A stretch of 37,415 bases of DNA from an uncultured Treponema sp. (GCA_945868875.1 CAMBMW010000004.1:1-37415), one strand, 5' to 3'; numbered from the stretch's first letter, positions 24,708-36,010 are shown. Made by a program: numbers and translations. The notes: generated by a model from the sequence alone, not told the origin.

Positions 24708-27700
24708 TCAATCTAAATCATCAGTTTCGAAACTTGGTTCTTCTAATTGAGATTGCATCTGTTCCTGCTGACGACGACTTTCCAGAATTTCATTCATCTG
24801 AATATCCAGGTCTTTATCAGAATCATCAAAAAGTTTTATGCCTTTGTAATTCTTTATACCTGTACCAGCTGGAATCATATGACCGATTGCAACGTTCTCT
24901 TTGATACCATGCAAACCGTCAACAGCACCTGCAATTGCAGCATTTGTAAGAACCCTTGTAGTTTCCTGGAATGAAGCTGCTGAAATAAACGAATCAACAC
25001 CCAAAGAAGCTTTTGTGATACCCTGGAACATTGGACGACCAATTGCAGGCTGTCCACCTTCTTCGATAACACGTTTATTTTCTTCGTGGAATTTGTATTT
25101 ATCAACCTGCTGACCAAAGATGAATTTTGTATCTCCAACTGACACAATTTCAACTTTACGAAGCATCTGTCGAACGATAATTCCGATATGTTTATCATTG
25201 ATATCTACGCCCTGTGCCCGGTAAACTGCCTGAATTTCATCCATAAGATAATTCTGCAGTGCATTTTCACCAAGAATAGCAAGAACTTCCTGTGGATTTG
25301 GAGAACCTGCACAAAGTGGTTCACCGGCTTCAACTTTATCTCCATCACGAACGATAAGACGTTTTGTTAATGGAACAAGATGTTCAAATTCTTTACCAAA
25401 CTCATCTTTTACAATGATAACACGTTTACCTTTTGAAATGTCTTTGAACTCAACAGTACCTGAAATCTGTGCTAAAACACTTGGATTTTTTGGTTTACGA
25501 GCTTCGAACAATTCAGATACACGAGGAAGACCACCAGTAATATCGTTTGTTTTCATAGCTTCTTTTGGCATTTTAGCTAAAATTGTTCCAGCCTGAACAG
25601 GTTTTTTATCATCAACCAAAAGAAGAGCACCAGCTGGAAGATAATAGTTACCCTGAGGATTTCCAGCTTCGTCTGTAATAACGATACGTGGAGATTTTAC
25701 ATCAAGATGTAAGTCTGAAATATAGCGTTCAGTTGCACCTGTCTGCAAATCAACTTTTTCTTCAAGTGTAGAACCTTCAATAATATCTTCAAAATGAATG
25801 TATCCAGAACTTTCTGCAATGATAGGTTCAGAGAACTGGTCAAATTCACCAATTGCTTCACCTTTCTTTACATAATCGCCAGCTTTCGCATAGATTGTAG
25901 AACCATTGGCAATTTCAATTTTCTGTTCCTTACTTGTAAGATAGATAATGCCATCTTTTATGATTACACTTCCGTTTGCAGATGCGAGAATTTCTTTTCC
26001 AGCTTTTTTCAAAAGTGGAGTTCCTCTCATCAATTTTTCACCGTCAGAAACAAGAATTTCATCGTTTGATTCAACTTTAATCTCATCAAGAATACGGATA
26101 ACTGTCATATAACCTTTTCGAGTAAAGAGCCATTTTCCGTCTTCTTTTTCAACGTGAGTTCCTGCTACATCTTTCATGAAAGCATTGAATTTCAAAACAA
26201 TTCTGTTATCATCTGTAGACATTTCTGCCGCACCACCAGAGTGGAATGTTCGAAGTGTCAACTGTGTACCAGGCTGACCGATTGACTGAGCGGCAATAAT
26301 TCCAACTGCCTCACCGATTTCAACGATTTTGTTTCTGGCAAGGTTTTTACCATAACATTTTACACAAATACCATGTTTTGCTTCGCAAGTAAGAACTGTT
26401 CTGAGTTTTACTTTTTCAACACCAGCTGCCTCGATTGCTTCTGCCATTGCATCATCAATATACTGATTAACATCACAAATGAGTTCTCCAGTGATTGGAT
26501 GAACAACACGTTCAATTGTGTAATGACCGACAATTCGTTCAGCAAGATGCACTTTAATATCATCACCATCTTTAATTGCTGCATAATCAATACCATTAAT
26601 TGTACAGCAATCTTCTTCGTTTACAACAACATCCTGTGCAACATCAACAAGGCGGCGAGTCATATATCCGGCATCAGCTGTTTTAAGAGCTGTATCCGAA
26701 AGACCTTTACGAGCAGCGTTTGTTGAAATAAAGTATTCGATAACGGAAAGACCTTCCTTGAAGTTTGACTTGATTGGAAGTTCAATAATATCACCATTTG
26801 GTTTAGTCATCAAACCTCGCATTGCTGCAAGCTGAGAAATCTGACCACGAGAACCGCGGGCACCAGACTTAGCCATCATCCAAATTGTGTTGAATCCATC
26901 TTTATCTTTTTCAAGATTTTCCATCATCGTTTTTGTAAGACTGTCATTTGTTCGAGCCCAAACCTGACATACTTTATTGTATCTTTCTTCGGCTGTTACG
27001 ACACCTTTACTATACTGACCGATAATTTCATTAACTTCTTTGTTTGCCTTTTCAACCATGTCGGCTTTAATCTCAGGTACAAGAATATCATCAATACAAA
27101 GAGTTGCACCGTAGAATGTGGCATTTTTATAACCAACATCTTTGATAGCATCGTGCATTTGAATTGTCATCCAAGAACCTTTATTATGGAAGACATATTC
27201 AATCATCTTTTTGAGTGATTTATCGAACATCTGACGATTAACGTATTCAATTCCTTCTGGCATTGCTTCGTTGAATGCAAGACGTCCAGCTGAAGTTTCA
27301 ATCAATTCACCTTCTTTAAAGTCCTGAGTTCCTGAAATAAATCCTTCATCGCCTTTAACTTTCAAAGCTTTTGAATTGAATGAATCTTTTGGAGCTGGAA
27401 CTTTGATTAAAGCCTGCCATTCGATATTTCCCAATTCTGCAGCCATGCGCACTTCATCAGGAGTACTGAAACGTTTTCCTGTACCTTTTGCATTTGGCTT
27501 AATTGCAGTCATATAGTAAATACCAAGAACCATGTCCTGAGATGGAGCAACGATTGTATTACCGTTTGCAGGGTCAAGAAGGTTTCTTGCAGAGAGCATC
27601 AATGTCCAGCATTCCATTTGAGCAGCCTGTGTCAAAGGAACGTGAATAGCCATCTGGTCACCATCGAAGTCGGCGTTGAAAGCTTTACAAGCCAGAGGAT

Positions 27701-29018
27701 GAAGTTTAAGTGCTTTTCCTTCTACTAAAACTGGTTCAAAAGCCTGAATACCAAGTCTGTGAAGTGTAGGAGCGCGGTTTAACATAACTGGATGTTCTTT
27801 TACAACTTCGTCCAAAATTGCATATACTTCTGGTGATTCAGATTCAACGAGCATTTTTGCTTTTTTGATATTGAAAACTACGTCTTTATCAACAAGTTTT
27901 TTCATCAAGAATGGTTTGAAAAGTTCCAAAGCCATTTTTGTAGGAAGACCGCACTGCCAGAGTTTTAATTCAGGTCCAACTACAATTACCGAACGACCAG
28001 AATAGTCAACACGTTTACCAAGAAGATTCAAACGGAAACGTCCCTGTTTACCTTTGAGCAAGTCAGAAATCGATTTAAGAGGACGATTCGAAGCACCTTT
28101 TACTGCACGCTTTCGTTTTGTATTATCAAACAAGGCATCAACAGCTTCCTGAAGCATTCGTTTTTCATTTCTGATGATAATGTCTGGAGCTGAAAGCTGC
28201 TGTAATCTCTTGAGACGATTATTTCTATTAATAACGCGACGATACAAATCATTCAAATCTGATGTAGCAAAACGTCCACCATCAAGCTGAACCATTGGTC
28301 GAAGCTCAGGCGGAATAACTGGAATTACATCCAAAATCATCCATGAAACTTTATTACCTGATGAACGGAAATTTTCTACGATTTCAATACGGCGCAACAA
28401 TCTCTTGTCTGATTTTGCACCTTTTTCAATCATTTTTGCACGAAGTTCAGCAGCCAGAGCATCCAAATCAAGGCGTTCGAGCATAGTTTTGATTGCTTCT
28501 GCACCCATATCAGCTGTAAATGCAGAACCTGCGTAATGTTCCAAAGCATCCTGATATTCTTCTTCTGACAAAAGCTGACCTTTTTTCAAATCTGTATCGC
28601 CCGGATCAATTACAATATATTTTTCGTAATACAAAACGGAACGCAAAGCTGCAACCTGAAGATCCAAAAGAAGTCCCATGCGGCTTGGAACAGAACGGTA
28701 ATACCAAATGTGACTTACTGGAGCTGCAAGTTCAATATGACCAGTTCTCTCACGGCGAACTTTAAAATGAGTAACTTCAACACCACAACGGTCACAAATC
28801 ACACCTTTATAACGGATAGATTTGAATTTTCCACAATAACATTCCCATTCTTTTGTAGTACCGAAGATTTTTTCACAGAAAAGACCATCCCTCTCTGGAC
28901 GAAGAGTACGATAGTTAATTGTTTCTGGTTTTTTAACTTCACCATAAGACCAAGATCTGATTGTTTCAGGTGAAGCCAATTTTATTTTAAGACTGTCGAA
29001 ATCCTGTACATCACGCAT
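24708..29018 (-). CDS. rpoC: DNA-directed RNA polymerase subunit beta'
   Basis: 1436 residues from the ATG at 29018 ([19 protein letters not shown]), which has AAGGAGG six bases upstream and overlaps the rpoB end by eight bases; earlier in-frame ATGs lack such a site. Zinc site 1 is C60, C62, C75 and C78. The active-site NADFDGD is at residues 448-454 (27657-27677), holding the catalytic magnesium. The bridge-helix and trigger-loop region follows [42 protein letters not shown] second zinc cluster is near [13 protein letters not shown]. All key motifs are intact. Confidence 0.98.
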   Translation of the reverse strand: MRDVQDFDSLKIKLASPETIRSWSYGEVKKPETINYRTLRPERDGLFCEKIFGTTKEWECYCGKFKSIRYKGVICDRCGVEVTHFKVRRERTGHIELAAPVSHIWYYRSVPSRMGLLLDLQVAALRSVLYYEKYIVIDPGDTDLKKGQLLSEEEYQDALEHYAGSAFTADMGAEAIKTMLERLDLDALAAELRAKMIEKGAKSDKRLLRRIEIVENFRSSGNKVSWMILDVIPVIPPELRPMVQLDGGRFATSDLNDLYRRVINRNNRLKRLQQLSAPDIIIRNEKRMLQEAVDALFDNTKRKRAVKGASNRPLKSISDLLKGKQGRFRLNLLGKRVDYSGRSVIVVGPELKLWQCGLPTKMALELFKPFLMKKLVDKDVVFNIKKAKMLVESESPEVYAILDEVVKEHPVMLNRAPTLHRLGIQAFEPVLVEGKALKLHPLACKAFNADFDGDQMAIHVPLTQAAQMECWTLMLSARNLLDPANGNTIVAPSQDMVLGIYYMTAIKPNAKGTGKRFSTPDEVRMAAELGNIEWQALIKVPAPKDSFNSKALKVKGDEGFISGTQDFKEGELIETSAGRLAFNEAMPEGIEYVNRQMFDKSLKKMIEYVFHNKGSWMTIQMHDAIKDVGYKNATFYGATLCIDDILVPEIKADMVEKANKEVNEIIGQYSKGVVTAEERYNKVCQVWARTNDSLTKTMMENLEKDKDGFNTIWMMAKSGARGSRGQISQLAAMRGLMTKPNGDIIELPIKSNFKEGLSVIEYFISTNAARKGLSDTALKTADAGYMTRRLVDVAQDVVVNEEDCCTINGIDYAAIKDGDDIKVHLAERIVGHYTIERVVHPITGELICDVNQYIDDAMAEAIEAAGVEKVKLRTVLTCEAKHGICVKCYGKNLARNKIVEIGEAVGIIAAQSIGQPGTQLTLRTFHSGGAAEMSTDDNRIVLKFNAFMKDVAGTHVEKEDGKWLFTRKGYMTVIRILDEIKVESNDEILVSDGEKLMRGTPLLKKAGKEILASANGSVIIKDGIIYLTSKEQKIEIANGSTIYAKAGDYVKKGEAIGEFDQFSEPIIAESSGYIHFEDIIEGSTLEEKVDLQTGATERYISDLHLDVKSPRIVITDEAGNPQGNYYLPAGALLLVDDKKPVQAGTILAKMPKEAMKTNDITGGLPRVSELFEARKPKNPSVLAQISGTVEFKDISKGKRVIIVKDEFGKEFEHLVPLTKRLIVRDGDKVEAGEPLCAGSPNPQEVLAILGENALQNYLMDEIQAVYRAQGVDINDKHIGIIVRQMLRKVEIVSVGDTKFIFGQQVDKYKFHEENKRVIEEGGQPAIGRPMFQGITKASLGVDSFISAASFQETTRVLTNAAIAGAVDGLHGIKENVAIGHMIPAGTGIKNYKGIKLFDDSDKDLDIQMNEILESRRQQEQMQSQLEEPSFETDDLD

Positions 29019-32000
29019 TTGCATCCTCCTTATCAAAACCGGAAGCATTTTTGTCGATTAATTCCTGATCACGTTCTGTAAGAGCAATCTGCTTACCCTT
29101 TTCATCATAAATTGTGAAATCAAGAGCCAAACCACGAAGTTCCTGAACCATTACATTGAAAGCTTCTGGAATTCCAATTGGAGATGATGGATCGCCTTTT
29201 ACAATTGATTCGTAGATTTTTGAACGTCCATTCATATCGTCTGATTTGATTGTCATCATTTCCTGAAGACAGTTTGCTGCACCATAAGCTTCAAGAGCCC
29301 AAACTTCCATTTCTCCAAGACGCTGACCACCAAATTGTGCTTTACCACCAAGAGGCTGCTGTGTAACAAGAGAATATGGACCTGTTGAACGAGCGTGCAT
29401 TTTGTCATCAACAAGATGATGAAGTTTCATATAATAGATAACACCAACGAAAATCGGGTTAACAAAAGGTTCACCAGTCTGACCGCTGTGAACAATCTGC
29501 TTACAACTGCGAGGAAGTCCAGCTTCTTCAAGTTTGTCTGCAATCTGTTCCTGAGAAGGAGACTGGAAAACTGGAGATTCAAAGAACTGATTCAAATATT
29601 TACCTGCAATACCAAGTTCTGATTCAAGAATCTGACCAATGTTCATTCGCGAAGGTACACCAAGAGGATTCAAACAAACATCAAGTGGAGTTCCATCTTC
29701 AAGGAATGGCATATCTTCAACAGGAAGAATTCTAGAAACAACACCTTTGTTTCCGTGACGACCAGCCATCTTATCACCTTCACGAAGTTTTCGTTTATTT
29801 GCGATAAGAACTTTTACTACTTTATCAACACCTGGAAGCAAATCATCGCCTTCAAGACGGCTCATCTGCTGGATATCGATTACGACACCTTCAATTCCAT
29901 GAGGAACACGAAGTGAAGAATCACGAACTTCTTTTGCTTTTTCACCGAAAATCGAGTTCAAGAGTTTAAACTCTGGTGTAGTTTCTGTTTCAGATTTTGG
30001 TGTAACTTTTCCAACAAGAATATCACCAGAACGAACTTTTGCACCGATTCTGATAATACCTTCTGAATCAAGATTTGCAAGAGCTTTTTCTGCAGTATTT
30101 GGAATATCTCGTGTAATACGTTCTGGACCAAGTTTTGTTTCGCGGATTTCAACCTGGAATTCTTTGATATGAATAGAAGTATACATATCTTCGCGAACAA
30201 CTCTCTGAGAGATTAATACAGCGTCTTCATAGTTGTAACCATTCCATGGAACGAATCCTACAAGAATATTACGTCCAAGTGCCATTTCTCCATTGAAAGT
30301 TGCAGGACCGTCAGCAATTACAGAACCTGGCTGCACTTTTTCACCAACTTCAACAGTAGGTCTCTGATGGTTACAAGTATCATTATTTGTTCGCTGATAT
30401 TTCAACAATGGATATTCATCAATTACATCAGAACCATCCACTTTTACCTTAATCATTGTGCTTGAAACATAAACAACTTCACCAGCGTGTTTTGCTTTTA
30501 CAAGAACTCCTGAATCGTAAGCTGATTTTCTTTCCATACCAGTTCCAACATGAGGAGGTTCTGGGAACAAAAGAGGAACTGCCTGACGCTGCATGTTACA
30601 ACCCATGAGTGCACGGTTAGCATCGTCGTGTTCAAGGAATGGAATCATAGAAGCTGAAACAGAAATTACCTGACGTGGAGATACGTCGATATACTGAACA
30701 TCTTTTGGATTTCTCTGAGTATAGTTACCACGGTTTCTACAAGAAATTGTTTCTGTTGGGAACGAACCGTCTGCCTTAATTCCTTCAACAACCTGACCGA
30801 TGTAATATTTATCTTCATCCATAGCTGAAAGATATTCAATTTTATCAGTTACTTTTCCATTTTCAACTTTGCGGAATGGTGCTTCAAGGAATCCATAATC
30901 ATTAATGCGAGTATACATTGCCAATGAAACAATAAGACCAATGTTTGGACCTTCAGGAGTTTCAATTGGACACATTCGGCCATAATGAGAATAATGAACG
31001 TCTCGAACTTCAAATCCTGCACGGTCACGAGAAAGACCACCAGGACCTAAAGCGTTCAAACGTCGTTTATGAGTAAGTTCAGCAAGAGGGTTAATCTGAT
31101 CCATGAATTGAGAAAGCTGAGATGAACCAAAGAATTCTTTGATAGCTGCAACAATAGGTTTGATAGAAATCAAATCCTGAGGTTTCATTGTGTCAGTTTC
31201 TTTTAAACTCATTCTTTCTTTTGCAATTCTTTCCATGCGTGCAAAAGCAGATTTGAGCTGATTTGTCATCAATTCACCAACTGAACGAATACGTCGATTA
31301 CCCAAATGGTCAATATCATCAATATGCTCATCACCAACATAAACTTTGATTAGGTATTTCATAGTATTGATGATATCATCTTTAACAAGCGTAAAATCCT
31401 TTACGTCATCTTGGTAGTCAAATTTTTTGTTCAACTTATAGCGACCTACACGACCAAGATCATAACGGCGTTCAGAGAAGAAAAGAGAATTCAAATCTTT
31501 TTCAGCCTGCTCAACTGTCATTGGTTCGCCTGGTTGCAAAATTGCATAAACGGCAGCAAGACAATCTTCTTTTGTAGGTTCATTATCAACAGAACCTTCT
31601 TTGACAAATTTAACTTCCTCGCGTTCAAAACAATTTATAATCATCTGAGAATCGAGTGATGTATTTTTGTCATCTGGATTTTTTCTAGTATCAAATGCTA
31701 TAACACAGATACTTGAAATATTGTTTGCAACTAAATCATCGATATCATGAGGATGAAGTTTTGTTCCTGCATTGAAAAGACGTTTTTCTTCGCCATTTTC
31801 ATCTTTAATGATAACAGCAGATGCTAAAACTTTGTTTATCAAACTTTCCTTTGAAGCAGTGTCAGTTTTTACTTCAATGTCTTCAACATCATAGAAACAA
31901 CGGATGATTTCTTCACGTGTAGAATATCCTAACGCGCGAAGGAAGATTGTACCCAAAATCTTCTTTTTGCGGTCAATTTTAGCAAAAATAAGTTCTTTTT

Positions 32001-32547
32001 TCTGGTCAATTTCAAATTCAAGCCATGAACCACGATATGGAATAATGCGGCTAGAATAAACACCTTTATCATGACAGAAAATAACACCTGGTGAACGGTG
32101 TATCTGAGAAACAACAACGCGTTCTGCACCATTGATGACGAAAGTACCTCTGTCTGTCATCAATGGAATGTCTCCCATATAAATATCTTTCTGGAGAATT
32201 GCTCCAGTCTGAAGGAAATTCAAATTAATTCGTGCTTTTAAAGGAACAGAATAAGTCAATCCCTTTTGTTTGCACTCAAGCTCAGAAAATTTAAGATTTT
32301 CCCAGTCCAATGTATAAAATTCGTATTCAAGTGACATATCTCCATTTGGACTTTCAATTGGGAAAGTAGAATTAAAAACATCTTGAAGCCCACAAGGTAA
32401 AAGAGCTTCTCCTTTATTCAATCTATCCGACTGCAAAAAGCTTTCATAAGATGATGTTTGGATTTCAATAAGATTTGGAACATCCATAAAACTCTGGATG
32501 TCTTTACCAATGTATTGACGGTTGATTGTTCGAGTCTTTGCGAACAT
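29011..32547 (-). CDS. rpoB: DNA-directed RNA polymerase subunit beta
   Basis: 1178 residues from the ATG at 32547 ([16 protein letters not shown]), preceded by AGGGGGAA; an ATG five codons earlier has no ribosome site. Rifampicin cluster I is present as [18 protein letters not shown] and [14 protein letters not shown]. The residue matching E. coli Ser531 is Asn498 (codon at 31054-31056), a change known to make spirochaetes naturally rifampicin resistant. The catalytic-side NGYNYEDA and the C-terminal [24 protein letters not shown] are normal. Confidence 0.98.
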   Translation of the reverse strand: MFAKTRTINRQYIGKDIQSFMDVPNLIEIQTSSYESFLQSDRLNKGEALLPCGLQDVFNSTFPIESPNGDMSLEYEFYTLDWENLKFSELECKQKGLTYSVPLKARINLNFLQTGAILQKDIYMGDIPLMTDRGTFVINGAERVVVSQIHRSPGVIFCHDKGVYSSRIIPYRGSWLEFEIDQKKELIFAKIDRKKKILGTIFLRALGYSTREEIIRCFYDVEDIEVKTDTASKESLINKVLASAVIIKDENGEEKRLFNAGTKLHPHDIDDLVANNISSICVIAFDTRKNPDDKNTSLDSQMIINCFEREEVKFVKEGSVDNEPTKEDCLAAVYAILQPGEPMTVEQAEKDLNSLFFSERRYDLGRVGRYKLNKKFDYQDDVKDFTLVKDDIINTMKYLIKVYVGDEHIDDIDHLGNRRIRSVGELMTNQLKSAFARMERIAKERMSLKETDTMKPQDLISIKPIVAAIKEFFGSSQLSQFMDQINPLAELTHKRRLNALGPGGLSRDRAGFEVRDVHYSHYGRMCPIETPEGPNIGLIVSLAMYTRINDYGFLEAPFRKVENGKVTDKIEYLSAMDEDKYYIGQVVEGIKADGSFPTETISCRNRGNYTQRNPKDVQYIDVSPRQVISVSASMIPFLEHDDANRALMGCNMQRQAVPLLFPEPPHVGTGMERKSAYDSGVLVKAKHAGEVVYVSSTMIKVKVDGSDVIDEYPLLKYQRTNNDTCNHQRPTVEVGEKVQPGSVIADGPATFNGEMALGRNILVGFVPWNGYNYEDAVLISQRVVREDMYTSIHIKEFQVEIRETKLGPERITRDIPNTAEKALANLDSEGIIRIGAKVRSGDILVGKVTPKSETETTPEFKLLNSIFGEKAKEVRDSSLRVPHGIEGVVIDIQQMSRLEGDDLLPGVDKVVKVLIANKRKLREGDKMAGRHGNKGVVSRILPVEDMPFLEDGTPLDVCLNPLGVPSRMNIGQILESELGIAGKYLNQFFESPVFQSPSQEQIADKLEEAGLPRSCKQIVHSGQTGEPFVNPIFVGVIYYMKLHHLVDDKMHARSTGPYSLVTQQPLGGKAQFGGQRLGEMEVWALEAYGAANCLQEMMTIKSDDMNGRSKIYESIVKGDPSSPIGIPEAFNVMVQELRGLALDFTIYDEKGKQIALTERDQELIDKNASGFDKEDANA

Positions 32548-32569
32548 CAGTTCCCCCTGCATAGTAAGT

Positions 32570-32652
32570 TCAGATTTTTTCTGCTACATACTAGAAACTC
32601 TGTACAGCACAGAAAAATCTGATTTGTAATGCCGTTCAACTTTTTTTGACAA
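32570..32652 (-). promoter_or_regulatory. Possible rpoB promoter and leader hairpin
   Basis: TTGTCA (32647-32652) and TACAAA (32623-32628) are 18 bases apart on the minus strand. Downstream, TCAGATTTTTCTG and CAGAAAAAATCTGA (32610-32622 and 32570-32583) pair as a long stem that ends just before the rpoB ribosome site. The -10 match is weak; the hairpin is strong. Confidence 0.45.
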
Positions 32653-32656
32653 CATC

Positions 32657-32683
32657 ATAATCCCCCGTGGGATTATTTTTTTA
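32657..32683 (+). terminator. Terminator-shaped hairpin on the opposite strand
   Basis: ATAATCCC (32657-32664) pairs with GGGATTAT (32669-32676) and is followed by a run of T residues on the plus strand. All genes here run on the minus strand, so this would stop antisense transcription entering from within rpoB. For sense transcripts it is just a hairpin preceded by A residues. Confidence 0.6.
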
Positions 32684-32703
32684 CAATTCTAAAAGACGAC
32701 TAA

Positions 32704-32748
32704 AGGGGATACCTAATATTTTTGCGCAAAAAACATCAAGCATCCCCT
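32704..32748 (-). terminator. Hairpin after rplL, candidate attenuator
   Basis: AGGGGAT (32704-32710) pairs with ATCCCCT (32742-32748); inside lies the perfect palindrome TTTTTGCGCAAAAA (32719-32732). It sits about 30 bases past rplL. E. coli has an attenuator and an RNase III site in the same gap, which lowers rpoBC relative to L7/L12; a similar job is plausible. Confidence 0.55.
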
Positions 32749-32779
32749 AAGATAGACATTAGTTTCTGTATAAAACTAA

Positions 32780-33157
32780 TTATTTTTTGCTAGCTTTACC
32801 ACCAGCTTCTTCAATCTTCTTAACGATTTCATCAGCATCAGCTTTGCTTACACCTTCTTTGAGAGGTTTTGGAGCACCTTCAACCAAAGCTTTAGCTTCA
32901 CCAAGTCCAAGACCAGTAATTTCACGAACTGCCTTGATAACTGGGATTTTTTTAGCTGCATCGAAAGATTCGAGAGTAACTGTAAATTCAGTCTGTTCTT
33001 CTGCTGCTGGAGCTGCACCTGCTGCAGGACCTGCTGCAACTGCTACTGCTGCTGTTACACCGAATTTTTCTTCCATTGCTTTTACGAGTTCTGATACTTC
33101 AAGAACTGACATAGATGCGATTGCATCAAGAATCTGATCATTTGTGAGAGCTGCCAT
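32780..33157 (-). CDS. rplL: 50S ribosomal protein L7/L12
   Basis: 125 residues: an N-terminal dimer helix pair ([19 protein letters not shown]), an Ala/Pro hinge ([14 protein letters not shown]), and the C-terminal factor-binding domain with [42 protein letters not shown]. It forms the flexible stalk that recruits EF-Tu and EF-G. It has its own long gaps on both sides, probably to set its higher copy number. Confidence 0.98.
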   Translation of the reverse strand: MAALTNDQILDAIASMSVLEVSELVKAMEEKFGVTAAVAVAAGPAAGAAPAAEEQTEFTVTLESFDAAKKIPVIKAVREITGLGLGEAKALVEGAPKPLKEGVSKADADEIVKKIEEAGGKASKK

Positions 33158-33243
33158 ATTGTCTTCTCCACTATAAAAAATATTCTATTCCACTTATAGC
33201 AAGTGGCTGCAGATATTACCTCACAAGAGGATTTACTGCATTT

Positions 33244-33334
33244 AACACAGACAGTCGACAGCTATGAAGCCTGACTGTGTTTTGATTGTAATTTTACCCT
33301 GTAACTTGTTGTTGCAGGAATCGAACCTTTACAG
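33244..33334 (-). promoter_or_regulatory. Structured rplJ-rplL spacer
   Basis: The 189-base gap holds a stem of AACAC/GTGTT with AGTC/GACT (33244-33281) and a CTGTAA/TTACAG pairing (33299-33334) enclosing AGGTTCGATTCCT, which looks like a tRNA T-arm. Nearer rplL are CCACTT/AAGTGG and CCTC/GAGG hairpins. This may control the L12 to L10 ratio; no promoter is obvious. Confidence 0.35.
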
Positions 33335-33346
33335 AACGGACAAAAA

Positions 33347-33862
33347 TTAGTTTGCACCTTCTGCTGATTTTTTGTCTGCATAAGCCTGCAAAGTTGCTGC
33401 AAGTTTCTGAACAGGACCGTTCATTGCAGACATAAGCATAGCGTAAAGCTGTTTCTTTCCAGGTACTTTTGAATAAGCTTCGATTTTTGCCTGGTCGTAA
33501 ATTTCATTCGCAATGCTAGCACCTTTTACAACAAGTGTTGGTGCATCTTTTGAAAAGTCGAAAAGAACTTTTGCTACTTCATTAGAATCTTCTTTTGCCA
33601 TAGCAATAACAGTAGGTCCTTTGAGGTATTCAGCAACATTTTCAACTTTCATATCTTCAAATGCAATTCTAGCAAAATTGTTTTTAACAACTTTAAGAAC
33701 AGCATTTTTTTCACGGAGTTTATCACGGAGAGCTGTAATTTTTTCTACAGTAAGTCCACGATAATCAGCGAAAATAAAATCACTATAGTCAGCAAATGCT
33801 TTTTTTGCATTTTCAATAGCTTCTGCTTTAGCAGGCTGGATTTTTTTTGCTCTTACTGCCAT
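33347..33862 (-). CDS. rplJ: 50S ribosomal protein L10
   Basis: 171 residues. The N-terminal rRNA-binding domain contains FADYRGLTVEKITALRDKLREKNAVLKVVKNNFARIA; the C-terminal helix (about 140-171) carries the L7/L12 dimers. Its ATG overlaps the rplA stop (TAATG), so it is translated by coupling with rplA. L10 often represses rplJL by binding an mRNA leader; no leader is possible upstream here because rplA abuts it. Confidence 0.97.
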   Translation of the reverse strand: MAVRAKKIQPAKAEAIENAKKAFADYSDFIFADYRGLTVEKITALRDKLREKNAVLKVVKNNFARIAFEDMKVENVAEYLKGPTVIAMAKEDSNEVAKVLFDFSKDAPTLVVKGASIANEIYDQAKIEAYSKVPGKKQLYAMLMSAMNGPVQKLAATLQAYADKKSAEGAN

Positions 33863-34539
33863 TATTCACCTTCCTTATAATCAACCCAAACACCAGGTCC
33901 CATAGAAGAACTGATAGAAACAGACTGAACAAATCCTGCAGCTGATCCAACAGGTTTCTTTCTATTTACTTCAGAAAGAAGTGTACTGATGTTAGCGATT
34001 ACTTTATCAGCGTCCATAGAACATTTACCAACAGCAATGTGTACGATACCACCTTTGTCTGCACGATATTCTGTACGTCCCTTTTTGAGTTCTGCAACTG
34101 CATTTGCAACATCTGGTGTTACAGTACCAGTTTTTGGGTTAGGCATTAAACCTTTGCGTCCCAAAACCATACCAAGACGACCTACATCTTTCATCATATC
34201 AGGAGTAGCAACTGCAACATCAAAGTCAAGCCAACCACCCTTTACTTTTTCGATGTATTCTTCACCAGCGTAAGCTGCACCAGCATCCAAAGCTTCTTTT
34301 ACTTTGTCACCTTTACAGAATACCAAAACTTTCTTTTCACCACGGAACTGATTTGGGAATACCAATGTATCACGAACAGTAGCATTTTTTTCCAGACGAA
34401 GTGAAACATGTGCTTCGATTGTTTCATCGAAGTTAGCAAATTTCATATCCTGAACCATTTTACAAGCTGAAGCTAAATCATATTTTTTTGAAAGGTCATA
34501 TTTGGCAACAGCTGCTCTATATTTCTTTCCATGTTTCAT
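33862..34539 (-). CDS. rplA: 50S ribosomal protein L1
   Basis: 225 residues. [29 protein letters not shown] is the L1 signature. L1 forms the mobile stalk that helps move deacylated tRNA out of the E site. In many bacteria it represses rplK-rplA by binding mRNA that mimics its rRNA site. It lies one base after rplK. Confidence 0.98.
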   Translation of the reverse strand: MKHGKKYRAAVAKYDLSKKYDLASACKMVQDMKFANFDETIEAHVSLRLEKNATVRDTLVFPNQFRGEKKVLVFCKGDKVKEALDAGAAYAGEEYIEKVKGGWLDFDVAVATPDMMKDVGRLGMVLGRKGLMPNPKTGTVTPDVANAVAELKKGRTEYRADKGGIVHIAVGKCSMDADKVIANISTLLSEVNRKKPVGSAAGFVQSVSISSSMGPGVWVDYKEGE

Positions 34540-34540
34540 A

Positions 34541-34972
34541 TTACTGCTCCACCTCTACACCCATACTGCGTGCAGTACCGGCAATGATTTTTTTTGCTGC
34601 TTCAATATCATTTGCATTGATATCTGGCATTTTTGTTTTTGCGATTTCTTCCAAATCCTTTGCAGACAACTTTGCAACTTTATCACGAAGAGGATTTCCA
34701 GAACCCTTATCGAGTTTGCAAGCCTTTTTGATAAGAACTGCTGCAGGAGGAGTTTTAAGAATGAATGTGTAAGATTTGTCCTGATAAACTGTAATTACTA
34801 CAGGGATAACAAGACCTTTTTCCATTGACTTTGTTCGATCATTAAATTCCTGAACAAATTTTGGAGCTGAAACACCGTGAGGTCCAAGAGCAGGTCCAAT
34901 TGGTGGAGCTGGAGTAGCAGCTCCTGCAGGACATTGCAACTTGATAACAGCGGATACTTTTTTTGTAGCCAT
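34541..34972 (-). CDS. rplK: 50S ribosomal protein L11
   Basis: 143 residues from the ATG at 34972 ([21 protein letters not shown]), with GGGAG eight bases upstream; a TTG five codons earlier would consume that box. The N-terminal domain has [15 protein letters not shown], where thiostrepton-resistance changes occur, in its normal form. L11 is needed for RelA activation and release-factor function. It is preceded by a structured leader. Confidence 0.97.
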   Translation of the reverse strand: MATKKVSAVIKLQCPAGAATPAPPIGPALGPHGVSAPKFVQEFNDRTKSMEKGLVIPVVITVYQDKSYTFILKTPPAAVLIKKACKLDKGSGNPLRDKVAKLSAKDLEEIAKTKMPDINANDIEAAKKIIAGTARSMGVEVEQ

Positions 34973-34996
34973 TTTAGTTTCTCCCAATATTGGTGT

Positions 34997-35054
34997 GTAA
35001 GAATCATAAGATTTCTTACTAACGAAATGCCTATGTCCAACGGACGTGCATTTC
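34997..35054 (-). promoter_or_regulatory. rplK-rplA leader, candidate L1 site
   Basis: GAAATGC (35024-35030) pairs with GCATTTC (35048-35054), and inside it GTCC pairs with GGAC around AAC, separated by an asymmetric loop. Next to it GTAAGAA pairs with TTCTTAC (34997-35019). A two-part stem with an internal loop ahead of rplK is where L1 binds mRNA in E. coli and others. TTGGGAGAAA occurs twice in this leader. Confidence 0.45.
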
Positions 35055-35127
35055 TCCCAAAAACAGGATTAAACGGTTTGCATTTGGGATACAAACCCCT
35101 GAATTTGCAAAGAACATTTAAAACAAC

Positions 35128-35156
35128 AAAAGACCTTTTTTTTAGCAAGGCCTTTT
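35128..35156 (-). terminator. Weak terminator or attenuator after nusG
   Basis: AAAAGGCCTT and AAGGTCTTTT (10 pairs, one G-U) with an A-rich loop, followed by TTTTGTTGTTTT overlapping the stem end. It lies about 11 bases past nusG and could lower readthrough into rplK. Confidence 0.55.
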
Positions 35157-35167
35157 ATTTATATTGA

Positions 35168-35728
35168 TTAAACTTTTTCAACCTGAAGAAAATTAACTTC
35201 CACAGGAGTTGAACGTCCAAAAATTTGAACTTCAACACGCAATTTTTCTCTTTCTAAATCAATTTCTTTGATAGTTCCAGAGAAGGAAGCAAAAGGACCT
35301 TCCGAAATTTTTACAACATCACCAACATTGAATGACTGACGCACATGAACCTGTTTATCACCTTTGATAACACCAGATTTCTGAAGCAGATTCATAGCTT
35401 CGTCTTTTGTAATTGGCATTGGCCTTTTTGTTCTATTGATATTTCCAACGAACCCCGTTACACCCTGAATGCGATACAATTTTGCACAAGTATCTTTCCA
35501 GCCAAGTTCAGGTAAATCCATTTCAAGCATAATATAGCCAGGCAAAAATTTATTTAAACGACTCTTCTTTTTGCCATCTTTGATTTCAACCACTTCTTCC
35601 ATTGGAACTTTTACATCTAACATAACATTAGAATCTATTTCCTGTTTTTCCAACAAAGATTTGATTGTACGCTCTACTTTACCTTCGTAACCTGTGTAAA
35701 CGTTAAGAATATACCAACTTCTAGACAT
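35168..35728 (-). CDS. nusG: Transcription antitermination factor NusG
   Basis: 186 residues. The NGN domain starts WYILNVYTGYEGKVERTI and includes the FLPGYIMLEMDL strand; the KOW domain is near FNVGDVVKISEGPFASFSGTIKEID (about 133-160). NusG keeps RNA polymerase moving and links it to the ribosome through S10 or to Rho. It follows secE by ten bases. Confidence 0.97.
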   Translation of the reverse strand: MSRSWYILNVYTGYEGKVERTIKSLLEKQEIDSNVMLDVKVPMEEVVEIKDGKKKSRLNKFLPGYIMLEMDLPELGWKDTCAKLYRIQGVTGFVGNINRTKRPMPITKDEAMNLLQKSGVIKGDKQVHVRQSFNVGDVVKISEGPFASFSGTIKEIDLEREKLRVEVQIFGRSTPVEVNFLQVEKV

Positions 35729-35738
35729 TTTTCCGTTC

Positions 35739-35921
35739 CTATTTCATTATTAAGCGGAATAACTCAGAGAATCCTAAATCCAAAGCACCTAAAACAACGG
35801 CTACAACAATTGTAGAAATGATTACAACTTTGATAGAAGAAAACACATCTTCTTTTGTTGGCCATACTACTTTTTTTAATTCTGCTTTGCTTTCTTTGAT
35901 AAACTGAACAACTTTAGCCAT
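35739..35921 (-). CDS. secE: Protein translocase subunit SecE
   Basis: 60 residues: an amphipathic helix (KESKAELKKVVWPTKEDVFSS) followed by a single membrane segment (VVIISTIVVAVVLGALDLGF). KKVVWPTKEE-like sequence is the family signature. SecE clamps the SecY halves together. Confidence 0.97.
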   Translation of the reverse strand: MAKVVQFIKESKAELKKVVWPTKEDVFSSIKVVIISTIVVAVVLGALDLGFSELFRLIMK

Positions 35922-35937
35922 AATTTTTCCTTAAAAT

Positions 35938-36010
35938 CAGGGCAGGCAGGATTTGAACCCACGACAGGCGGTTTTGGAGACCGCTGCTCTACCAGCTGAA
36001 CTACTGCCCT
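35938..36010 (-). tRNA. tRNA-Trp (CCA)
   Basis: A 73-base cloverleaf with acceptor AGGGCAG/CTGCCCT, anticodon stem GCGGT/ACCGC with loop CTCCAAA (anticodon CCA), T-loop TTCAAAT and discriminator G. The 3' CCA is not encoded. It lies between rpmG and secE, a common spot for tRNA-Trp. Confidence 0.97.

Noticed and set aside
28520-28973. Plus-strand frames antisense to rpoC
   Set aside because: They are shadows of a strongly conserved coding sequence, without their own signals.
29018-29048. Longer rpoC start
   Set aside because: The upstream ATGs lie inside rpoB and before the AAGGAGG box; the start at 29018 fits the box and the family N-terminus.
35032-35052. Six-codon upstream frame in the rplK leader
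   Set aside because: Its ATG is only about one to three bases from the GGGAGA box, too close for normal initiation.
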